From Gibbula magus (taxonomy: Eukaryota > Mollusca > Gastropoda > Trochida > Trochidae), in assembly GCA_936450465.1 (NCBI GenBank), contig OW388304.1, positions 36,671,593 to 36,735,592 on the forward strand: DNA of 64,000 bases. The letters are read 5' to 3'. The stretch's first letter is position 1; each line of letters starts with the position of its first letter. Made by a program: the position numbers and the translations under genes. Under the pieces are notes generated by a model. That model was not told the DNA's origin. It ran no database searches and saw only the letters and a list, made by a program, of their open reading frames with translations. Shown here one piece after another: positions 23,085 to 33,800 of this stretch.

Positions 23085-25683
23085 ACGGAAACCAATAGAT
23101 ATTTCAAACAAGCAACTGAAGACAACATTGCAAGACCCTGGTCAAGAATGCAACAGTGGCAAGACACAAATGCAGAAGAGATGAAATTATTGTAGCCATG
23201 ACAGAAGCCATGTCATTAGTTGTGCAGAGAAACTTTGCTGAGTACTGGTCAACAAGTGACGTCACCTCAACGCCTTTCTTCGCCAAGTGCATGCCCCGAG
23301 ACAGGTTTTGGCTTCTTAATTATCACCTACATTTGTCTGACAAGAAGAAAATGCCGGGTCATAACACCCCAAACTTTTCACCAATAATCAAACTGGGACA
23401 CTTGTATAACAGGATCGTTCACCGTTTTTCAAGAGTGTAATAACCGCATCAAAACATTTCAGTCGACGAGGGCTTGGTGCCCTGGAAAGGCAACTTATCT
23501 TTCAAAAAACTTAGAAAAAAATAATCCATGCAATATACCATTTGAAGATATTTTTAATTTTGGTGCTAATTCTGAAATCCTCTTTAATATTGAAAATCCT
23601 TTTTGGCAGGATGTTCTTAAAGCCTGGAAAAGGTTTCACATGAAACATTATGTTGACTCAAACAAGATTAAAGATATTATAACCCAACCACTTTGGTTTA
23701 ACCACAATTTAAAAAATTCATTTCATTTTATACAGAATTGGGCAGAAAAAGGAATTGTGAATATCAGTGATATATGTGATGAAACTGGTCTTTTATCAAT
23801 ACAATCTTTAAAATATAAATACGGTATTAAAGGTACATTTTTGGATTTTAGTTAGTCAATCTTTATCTTTATTTGCACTTAAGGAGGCCACAGGCCTATA
23901 GTACATACATGTATATACAAGCAATTTTAGGCAGAAGAGAGTGTATTTTTTCTGAGAATAAAGGCATGGTACAGGAACATTGACAGGTTTTCAACATGCC
24001 TTTTGCTAGAGCAGCTGATTAAAGATATGAATTTACTTACTTCATATTATACCTGAATCTTGGAAACATGCTCCAAACCTTTGTTCGTCCATCCAAATCA
24101 GATGCATACATGTTTCGGAATGCCAGTTAAATTTAGTAAAAACTTCAAAAGGTTGTAGATTATTTTATGACATACTTAATACCAAAGACAAATACCCTAA
24201 CATGTGTAACAAATGGCAAGTTTTATTTCCTGAAACAGACTTTGATTGGAAAAACATATTTACAATATACAAAAAAGGATTACAAGATACAAAACTTTTA
24301 GATTTTCAATATAAATTCCTCCATGGTATTATTTACACAAAAAGAGAATTACTCAAAATGAAAAAAGTTGATAATAGTATATGTTGTTTCTGTAAAGAAG
24401 TAAATGAGAGTGTTTGTCATGTATACTGGGAATGTGAGGAGACTCAGATATTTTGGACAAACTTGCAAAATTGGATTAACAATTTATATCCTAATCCTTT
24501 GATGTTTTCAAAAGAGCTGGTTTGGTTTGGTACTCTGCATCAAAACAGATTACTGAATCATATCATCATTGCTGCAAAAAGACATATCTACATTTGCCTT
24601 ATCAATAGCATATCTCCCAATTTTCATTCATATTTAAAAACTCTTAACAAATATTCTTTGTGGAAAATCATATTGCAACCAAAAATAATAAAATTGAAGA
24701 ATTTACTCACAAATGGAGCCTTCTTTTCCCAGTACTTAGATGATTACAAAGTATGTTCATTCATTACCATGTACCTAATTTATGCTGCCAACATGTTTTA
24801 TGTTTTATATGCCTCATTACCTGATGTATATACATGTAATCTTGGGAACCAATAAACAAAAAACTAAAAAATACTTATCTTTCTAAGTTTAAATTCCCGA
24901 CAAGCCTAAGAAGTATGGGATAAAGACTTTCATGTTGTGTGACTCGCACAACGGTTACGTTTGCAAGTTCAAACTCTACACTAGAAATACGAATGAACCG
25001 GCTTCTGAAGGTGGCAAAACTATTTTTCGTCCACAAATCACAAAACGAGCGGGGAATCGGTGCCACAGGGACGTTGAGAGTCAATCGAAAGGACCTTCCT
25101 GATTCTGTCAAGAAGCCTAAAAAGAAACCGAAGCAAGGGGACATGACAGTTTCTCACAACCATGACCTACTCGTTGTTCCCTACGAAGATAGGAAATCAG
25201 TCCTTCTCATGTCTACTGTTGAAGAAACACATCTTGAACAAACAGGGAAGAAGAACCTGGCAACAGGGGAACCAGTTCTCAAGCCGCGCATTGTAACATC
25301 CTACAACAAGTACATGGTAGGTGTTGATAGAGCCGACAAGATGTTGCCGTTCCGAGTGAAGACCCTGAAGTGGTGGAAACGGGTTTGGTTTCACGTTCTC
25401 AACGTTGCCTTGTTGAACTCTTATATCATTTATAAAGAATATAGCCAAGATAAACCTCCCAAAACAAGTTGGGAATACAGGAAGGCTTTGGCACAACATA
25501 TAGTAACATTTGCGGACAGGGAACAGTCCCATCGTTGTGCAGACGTCCTCGTAGTCGGCCGAGCACGAGCGACGAGATTGTCATTCGTCTTCATGGACGT
25601 CACTTTCCGACGAAGATTCGCGCTGTCGGAAAGAAAAAAAACATCAAGGATGTGTGCGGTATCCTCGCAAAACAGATAGAATA
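23085..25683 (+). pseudogene. piggyBac-type transposase, broken
   Basis: Translations in shifting frames follow the piggyBac transposase order. At 23097-23190 comes YFKQATEDNIARPWSRMQQW. At 23190-23440 come AEYWST, STPFFAKCM, RDRFWLLNYHLHLSD and KLGHLYNRIV. At 23464 comes SVDEGLVPWKGN (first catalytic Asp). After an inserted LINE come GIKTFMLCDSHNGYVCKF and then GTLRVNRKDLP, STVEETH, YNKYMVGVDRADKM and KWWKRVWFHVLN up to 25679. There are at least two frameshifts plus the LINE, so it cannot make an active enzyme. No clear TTAA-flanked ends were found. Confidence 0.85.
23504..24872 (+). mobile_element. Tx1/L1-like LINE 3' fragment inserted in piggyBac
   Basis: The direct repeat ACTTATCTTTC at 23493-23503 and 24873-24883 is an 11-bp target duplication. 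The insert ends with AATAAA and an A-rich tail next to it. It encodes C-terminal LINE sequence: PLWFNHNLKN and GIVNISDI at 23640-23855. The frame at 24202-24855 has LDFQYKFLHGI and a zinc-knuckle ICCFCKEVNESVCHVYWEC, typical of the zf-RVT domain. About 23860-24050 looks like a further insertion or rearrangement inside it. It is 5'-truncated and not autonomous. Confidence 0.85.
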
Positions 25684-25790
25684 AGGCAATGCGCCAGCAA
25701 GGAAGAGAAAACCAGTAGGCAGAGAGTCTTCTTAGGAAATAAAATAATTCAGGTGTTGACTTTCAGACATAAACTTCGTAAAATGAGTGA

Positions 25791-25796
<6 letters not shown>

Positions 25797-25861
<65 letters not shown>

Positions 25862-25944
25862 GATGAATTGCTTCTCACGTGAAGTAAGGCTATATATAGA
25901 AAATAGTAAACATCAGATGGTTTTGACTGGATCAATCTTCTTTG

Positions 25945-25983
<39 letters not shown>

Positions 25984-25991
25984 ATATATAT
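25797..25991. repeat. (TA)n and (TATC)n microsatellites
   Basis: A pure TA run at about 25797-25855 and a TATC run at about 25945-25985 ending in TATATA. Open frames of Tyr-Ile and Leu-Ser repeats across them are artefacts. Confidence 0.95.
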
Positions 25992-26294
25992 CAAATATTG
26001 TATAAATAAACTTCTAAGGTCCCATAGTGTGTATCAGCATGTCCAACATGCAAGAATGTTCATAGATCAGACAAAGAAAAGAACAATTAAAAAGCTACAG
26101 CCGAAAATCTATAAAAGCTATTAAACAAATTTAAAAATTGACTTTGTAACTACAAAGTATGCAATCAAATGAATCAAATAACGGATTGTGTATGCTGAAG
26201 TACATGTTTTCTATAAACATTCATTTAAAATATAACAAAAATAATCCGGCTAACTTCATGCATATAATTATTTATTTAGTTTAGAACTGAATTT

Positions 26295-26864
26295 TACGGA
26301 ACCGTAGAGGGGACATTTCTCGAGAATTATTTTTTCAATATTAAGTCGTGGCCACGAGATAAGATGTCGTGGCCACGAGATAATAAGTCGTGGCCACGAG
26401 TTAATATGTCGTGGCCACGAGATAATAAGTCGTGGCCACGAGATAATAAGTCGTGGCCACGAGTTAATATGTCGTGGCCACGAGATAATATTTCGTGGCC
26501 ACGAGATAATAAGTCGTGGCCACGAGATAAGATGTCGTGGCCACGAGATAATATTTCGTGGCCACGAGATCAGATGTCACCACTTCATATCTCGTGGCCA
26601 CGAAATATTATCTCGTGGCCACGACTTATTATCTCGTGGCCACGAAATATTATCTTGTGGCCACGACTTATTATCTCGTGGCCACGAAATATTATCTTGT
26701 GGCCACGACTTATTATCTCGTGGCCACGAAATATTATCTTGTGGCCACGACTTATTATCTCGTGGCCACGACATATTAACTCGTGGCCACGACATCTTAT
26801 TTCGTGGCCACGACTTAATATTGAAAAAATAATTCTCGAGAAATGTCCCCTCTACGGTTCCGTA
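26295..26864. mobile_element. Giant palindrome MITE built of TCGTGGCCACGA units
   Basis: The outer 60 bp are near-perfect inverted repeats (TACGGAACCGTAGAGGGGAC at 26295, its complement ending at 26864), flanked by TA on both sides. Inside are over 20 units of about 20-22 bp, each with the perfect palindrome TCGTGGCCACGA joined by GATAATA, GTTAATA or GATAAGA linkers. At about 26580 the linkers switch to the reverse complement, so the whole 570 bp can fold on itself. The Trp-Pro-Arg-Asp repeat open frames on both strands are translations of the units. Confidence 0.9.
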
Positions 26865-27448
26865 GATATCCGCATGCACAATTCAATTGGAAATATGCCA
26901 GTCCAATATATGCCAGTGTCAATGAAACTGAACCTGAGGCTAACATGGATTATTTGACAAAATATGGATACTGAAATGTGCGATTAATATCAATATTTCT
27001 TTGAATGTATGGACTTTTTATTTTGTGGAATAAAATCCGATAAGTAACTCAGTAACATTGCTTTATTTTGGAACACGCTATCTGCAATAATACTCAGTGG
27101 TGTACTTTCCCCCGGACGAAAGCCTCACATGATTTGAGCCCAGACAAAAGTCAGGCAACAGCACTGACTAAACCAACATCTTATCCATTCGACCACGAGT
27201 AATACGCCTCTTCGTTGAGAGTCTGAGTTCTGAGTCATCCCAAGGGTACGGGTCTAGTATCCCGAAACGTCCTTTCATACAGTCATATTAATATACAATG
27301 TTGGCGTAAACACAAGGTGTTTTTCTAGTGACCATCACGACATTTTACTTTGACAAGGAGATATTTCTATCGATAGCTCCGGACTCCGTTCTCACAGGTT
27401 CTAGAGATAAGATGTGGAAAGTAAAATTTGGATAGTACAAGCGTAGTT

Positions 27449-27456
27449 TATAAAAG
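27449..27456 (+). promoter_or_regulatory. TATA box of the PAN-TSP1 gene
   Basis: TATAAAAG lies 74 bp before the ATG at 27523. Initiation about 30 bp downstream would fall near 27480, which would exclude or sit on the upstream ATG at 27478. It therefore supports the start at 27523. Confidence 0.55.
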
Positions 27457-27522
27457 ACAGGCCTTGGTGCATGGTGCATGATCAGGGGTGTTTGGAAGTC
27501 TTCTCAATCATCTCATCATACA

Positions 27523-27847
27523 ATGGGGTTCTCCAATGCACTGACAGTGTCAATGATGTCATTTCTGATACAAACACGTTTAACTGATGCGACTGTTTGT
27601 GGTAACTGTGTGAACGAACCGGACACAGATTACACAGACAAGCGGGTAACAACTGGAGTTCTGTGGACAGATCCAAACCTGCAATCTCGGATAGAATGTG
27701 CCTCACGCAGTTTTCTCTTTCCTGTCATCAAATCTTACGGATTCAACGAAAATACGCGGGAATGTGTGGCGTACACTGTCCCGTTGTCTGCAGCTCCAGC
27801 CACTGTGGCTGAATCTGGATTTAACATGTTCTCAACATGCGCCCCAG
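27523..27847 (+). CDS. PAN-TSP1 gene exon 1: signal peptide and PAN-like domain (paralogue B)
   Basis: Leader [17 protein letters not shown] followed by [50 protein letters not shown] and [12 protein letters not shown], ending CCA G|GTGTGT in phase 1. The ECAS...REC spacing resembles the core of PAN/apple domains. Almost identical to the exon at 52112-52457. Confidence 0.88.
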
Positions 27848-30800
27848 GTGTGTAGGATTCTTATCAACGTATCATTTCTTATTTTAGCAAAGGACACACA
27901 TTTTGTAGAGAGTTTTACTATGAGTTACAGTTGTATTCCTCGATTTTATATATGTATTGATTTGCCCTGAACTACTATCACGTAAGGTTCTCGTGTTTAA
28001 TTATAGTTCAGGGCAAAACTTTACTTTATTACAAAACACATTGGGGTACAACGAATTTATTAAGTACTGAGCGGTCTTGTACATCAAGTAAAATGTTATT
28101 AATAACGACAAAGATGTGTTTCCAACATATTTTAATCTAATTCATTTTTTTTTAAAAAATAAATCGAAGAAAGTTTATTGAACTATTCACAAATATAGTT
28201 GTTTCTTAAATTCGTATGTTTGACCTTTTGACAATAATAAATTCGTTTTAATTGAGAAATGACTATACTTAACTACGCGACAAAAGAACCCATTTCAGCA
28301 TAACTACTGCTGTTGAATGAAGTCAAATGTAAATGTATGTGGGGGAGATTTATATTGTGAAGAACTATTCAATTGAATGAATTCCTTTCAGCAGGATTTA
28401 AAAAAAATCATTTCATATCTCTTCAAATTCATATGAAATGCTTTAATCGCTATTTCAACATGTATTTTTATATATAATATTTGACATTAACATGAAACAT
28501 TTACAAAGTATGGAAAGTAGGTTATTAAAGTATATTGTTGCCTTAAGTTTGTACAGTTGATCATGATGCCCTCCCCGTATCTCAGATAAGCAATGACAAG
28601 CTTTAAGCTAACCTAATGAGGAGTTCAGGCGTTCATTGTAGGTGTAAAGCTCTGTTCTTGCACGTTCATACTGATCTACCCCTTGAAAATCTTTTGATCG
28701 GCATTTGTCTAGTTGATGGAGTGTTCACAACCTGGACCTCGTGGACAGGAGCGAGCTGTACAGCAACATGTGGCCCGACCCTGAGTGTGGTGAAAACTCG
28801 GACCAGATCCTGTACCAACCCCCCTCCAGATAACGGGGGAGCAGACTGCACCGGGGAACCCTCAGAGACAGGGAACATCAACTGTGGACTGCCCAATTGT
28901 CCAAGTGGGTGGTGGTATAGATTGTTATTTATAAACATATTCTCTCTGTATATGTCTAAACTGAAAGTTGTAATGGATTTAAATTTGTTTGTCATTCTTC
29001 TAGTAACATATAGGCGAATGACTGTTTCTGTACAACTTGTTGAGTTATCTGTGAAGGAGGATCAGGAACAACTTTATCTCTGAAGAAATGGTTTGGTATC
29101 TAAGGCAAACAAACCCATATTTTGAACTCTTTCAGCGACATTCTAGAAGGTAGTATGATGAAGAATGAAGACATTAGCGCTAATGCCGGATTTTCACTAT
29201 TGTCGCTAACATATGTACCCTTCTTACCATCAGTACATGGCCAGTGGAGTACATGGGGAGGCTGGAGCGGCTCATGTTCTATCACCTGTGGCTCGGTCTA
29301 CTTCATGCAAACCCGAAGTCGTTCTTGCACTAACCCGAGCCCCCAGTATGGTGGGAACACGTGTCCGTCAGGAACCACCCAGAGCAGGGCGACAAGCTGT
29401 GGGACCCTTCCTGGCTGCCCGGGTGAGAATATCATTTCAGTCATGCTATCGATGACAAATTTCAATGAAATTTCTAATAATGAAGATTCTTCAAGGATCA
29501 ATGCATTTACTCCCGTTTGAAATATTTGTAAAATGACGTATAACCACATCATATAATTTACATTAAAGGTTAAACTATTGATTTATCTTTCTGTGTTCCA
29601 AATGTAAGTATATGTCATTGCATTTTTAAAAAAATATTTCAATGTCAAACTTTCATCCACGAAACATGACAGTTCCCAAACACCTATCACCTCGTCATAG
29701 TTATGGCTTTCCTTGGCTGATCACAGATTTGTTCAAATGAACAAATATAACAATCAAGATCACTCTGTAAATATTCAGTTTAAAACCAAACACAATTTTG
29801 CAATTGTCTGTTGAAAAGTTTAGTAAATATGATCTTGACAGAAATACGATACTATTTTCGGTTCGGGTAGGATTGTCGAAATGTCAACAATGAATGTCAC
29901 TTGATGAGCTCAACTGTACAAAATTGATCATATGACCAATATGTTTCATTTGTCATTACATTGTAACTTCGGGGATTCAAACACTAGTTATTCAAATGTA
30001 TTCTTTGAAATGCAAATGTTTGTCAATCTTGTTAATGTCATGCATATTGTAACAGGTATATTCAATTGATTAATATCAGATCAAAATATTGAGTGAGGTT
30101 GTCAGATGACATAGTGGCATCCATTTGCAATGAATTCAAATCAAATGTCAAGAGATGATTTTGTTTGAATTTTGTATAATTTCTGTCAAATTCAACATGA
30201 TAACATTAAATTGCATATATACAATTATTTTGTACATACTTATCAGGTTTGAAAAACCAACATTGCCCAACGCTTCCCCCTGAAGCGTTCCTCAACATAT
30301 ATCACACAGAATTAAAAAGGGACGCTACCCGGTAAGGGTGGCGCTCGTGCCACGAGACATCGGTGACGTCATCATTCCCTTATTTGTTGAGCGAGCATAC
30401 GGTCACGCGTGTGTTCTGTTCTCGACTAATTTCGCTACTTTATAGGCTTTTTAAGTCTTCCTAGTTCCTCATATCTTCAGAGTTATTGTTATAAGTACCT
30501 TTCTGTCCTTTCCTGACCAACTGCTGAACTAATTTTCGCCAATTAGTTGACTATTGGGTCGGGTTTGGAGTTGTCAGTTTGGTGCATTTCTCGCCTTGCC
30601 AGGCTGCCTGTCTTGCTCGGGCTGCACGTGCTAGTCGTGCTAGTCGTGCACGTGTATATTGCTTGACTGACTGTCGTTGGTCTCTCGCCTCTCGTCTCGG
30701 TTGGCGTAGGCTCTCGCTAGCCTTCGCTTTCACCTTGGTTCGCTCACCTGGTGGGTTAACGAACGGGGTGGGGGTACGCCCTCCGCTGTGCGAGCATAAG

Positions 30801-33800
30801 CGTGTGAACGAGCACTCGCCAAGCGGGTGAACGAGCATTCACCTAGTGTGAGCTCGCTAGCGAGGCGTACATTCGCCTAGCGTGTGTTCGCTAGCGAGTG
30901 AGTGTCTCCTCACCTGTGGTTATACAGGCGTACGTTCGCTAAGCGTGAACTCATTAAAAGTGAGTGTTTACTCACCGGCCCGCGCGTGTGAGGTGTTAGT
31001 GCCTGTCAGGTGATGAGGGTGTTTGTACAGGCGTACATTCGCTAAGTGTGTTCACGTTAGTGAGTTAGTGTTTACTCACCGGTTCTCGCGTGTCAGGTGA
31101 TAGTGTGTTTGTACGGACGTACATTCGCCAAGCGTGAGCTCCTTAGCGAGTGAGTGTCAACTCACCTGCTCTCGCCTGTCAGGTGACGAGTGTGTTTGTA
31201 CAGGCGTACATTCGCTAAGCATGAACTCATTAGCGAGTGGGTGTTTACTCACCGGTTCTCGCGTGTCAGGTGATAGTGTGTTTGTACGGACGTACATTCG
31301 CCAAGCGTGAGCTCCTTAGCGAGTGAGTGTCAACTCACCTGCTCTCGCCTGTCAGGTGACGAGTGTGTTTGTACAGGCGTACATTCGCTAAGCATGAACT
31401 CGTTAGCGAGTTGGTGTATACTCACCGGTTCTCGCGTGTCAGGTGATAGTGTGTTTGTACGGACGTACATTCGCCAAGCGTGAGTTCCTTAGCGAGTGAG
31501 TGTCAACTCACCTGCTCTCGCCTGTCAGGTGACGAGAGTGTGTGGCAGGTGGTTAAATGTTAAGTGATTAAGTGTACAGTCGTACACTCGTCAAGCGTGA
31601 ACTCGCCTGTGAATAGGTTTCATTCATTGCCGTCTCGGGTTAACAAATTGAGTTACGCTTGGGGGTTCACTTTCTGTCTCACTCACTCGCATTAGTTGAC
31701 GGTTTCATCAGTGAGTGATGGCTCCGCCTGGGCCTTTCGCGGGTTTTTGTTGCCGATACGGGTTCCGCTAGTCTGTACTTAACGACCCGTTAGTCATGCC
31801 AGCGTAACATGCCATGCCGCTTGGCGGGTTATGCTTGCGTGTGAGCGTGTGAGCGTTCGCTCTCCGCCTTGCGTGCGTCGACCTCAGTGTCGGGCTTGCT
31901 TGTGAGTGAGTGTTGTCTCTCGTTAGTCATGACTGGATCCGCTTGCCGGGTTATGCTTGCGTTGGAGTGTTCGCTTTCCGCCTTGCGAGCGTCGATCTCA
32001 GTATCAGGCTTGCTTGCGTGTGAGCGTTAACTTTCGTTAGTCATGCCTTGACCCGCTTGGCGGGTTATGCTTGCGTGTGAGTGTTCGCTCTCCCCCTTGC
32101 GAGCTTCGACCTCAGGGACGAGCTTGTTTGCATATGAGTGCTGACTCTCGTTAGTCATGCCTTAACCCGCTTGGCCGGTTATGCTCGCGTGTGAGCGAGC
32201 CTTCTCCTGTCACCTAACCTTGCAACTATGATTCTCCGATTCGCGGAGCTGATTGCAGGTTGTGTCAGAAGGTTGGGGTCCGTCCTCCGACACGCAAGTG
32301 TTGGCTCCCAGGATCGGGCTCGTCTGCGGGTGAGTGATGCGTCACAGGTTGCTATAGGGCGGGTTGTCCTGCGAGGGTCACTCTCACTAGCTTTCAACAT
32401 GAGGGTCAGCGTCTCGCTACGCTGTCTGCCTCGTGAGTGGTGTTAACATGTGAGGGTACGGCTTGCGAATGAGTGTTACTCTCGCTAGCCTTCTACCTTG
32501 AGGGTCAGCGTCTCGCTACGCTGCCTGCCTCGTGAGTTGTGGTAGTAGGTGAGTGTACGACTTGCGAGTTTCCTTGCGAGTGTGTGTACGTCTTGCGAGG
32601 TTCCTGGCGAGTGAGTGATACGCTCGTTAGCCTTCTATATAAGGATAAGCGTATCGTTACGCTGCCTGCCTCGTGAGTTGAGTAGCATGTGGGTTCATCC
32701 CTATGGAGTAAGTGTTACTCAGGCGAGCTTTCTATTTGAGGTTCAGCGTCTCACTACGCTGTCTTGTGTTAGGTTGTGCCTTACAAGCGAGTGTTACTCT
32801 CGCTAGCTTTCAACTAGAGGGTCAGCATCTCGCTGTCTGCCTCATGAGTTGTGTTAGCTTGTGAGTGCACGCCTTGTGAGTAAGTGGTACTCGGGCGAGC
32901 TTTCTATTTGGGATTCAGCGTCTCAGCACGCTGCCTTGTGTTAGTTAGTGCCTTACAAGCGAGTGTTACTCTCGCTAGCTTTCAACATGAGGGTCAGCAT
33001 CTCGCTGTCTGCCTCATTAGTTGTGTTAGCATGTGAGTGCACGCCTTGCGAGTAAGTGGCACTCAGGAGAGCTTTCTATTTGAGGTTCAGCGTCTCAGTA
33101 CGCTGCCTTGTGTTAGTTTGCGCCTTACAAGCGAGTTTTGCTCTCGCTAGCTTTCAACTTGAGGGTCAGCATCCCGCTGTCTGCCTCATGAGTTGTGTTA
33201 GCTTGTGAGTGTACGCCTTGCGAGTAAGTGTTACTCAGGCGAACTTTCTGTTTGAGGTTTAGCCTCTCACTACGCTGCCTTGTGTTGGTATGAGCCTTAC
33301 AAGCGAGTGTTACTCTCGCTAGCTTTCAACTTGAGGGTCAGCATCTCGCTGTCTGCCTCATGAGTTGTGTTAGCATATGAAGGCACGCCTTGCGAGTAAG
33401 TGTTTCTCAGGCGAGCCTTTTAATTGAGGTTCAGCGTCTCAGTACGCTGCCTTGTGTTAGTTTGTCCCTTGCAAGTGAGTTTTCTTTGCGAATGAGTCTC
33501 ACTCTCGCTAGCTTTCAACTTGAGGATCAGCATCTCGCTGTCTGCCTCATGAGTTGTGTCACCATGTGTGGGTACGCCTTGCGAGCGTACACCTTGGTGG
33601 GTTGTCTTGCGAGTGAGGGTTACTCTCACGAGCTTCCTATTTGAGGGTCAGTGTCTCACGACGCTTCCTGCCTTGTGAGTTGTGTTAGTATGTGAGGGTA
33701 CGCCTTGCGAGCGTCCGCCTTGGGGCGGGTTGCATTGCGAGTGTGTGTTACTCACTCTAGCTTTCAACTTGTGGGTCAGCGTCTTGCTACGCAGCCTGTC

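Noticed and set aside
26342..26820. Possible CRISPR-like array (regular short repeats)
   Set aside because: Repeat and linker are both repeated, there are no unique spacers, and the context is an animal genome.
26364..26957. Open frames of Ser-Trp-Pro-Arg-Asp-Asn repeats on both strands
   Set aside because: They are translations of a 20-22 bp palindromic repeat; similar frames occur on both strands and there is no start context or splice partner.
27110..27210. tRNA gene on the minus strand
   Set aside because: A-box-like GTGGTCGAATGGATAAG is present but the cloverleaf arms do not pair well and the B box is poor; probably a decayed tRNA-derived retroposon.
30551..33644. Several 60-95 codon frames in the TG-rich region
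   Set aside because: Low-complexity translations of tandem repeats with no conserved frame between units and no known domain.
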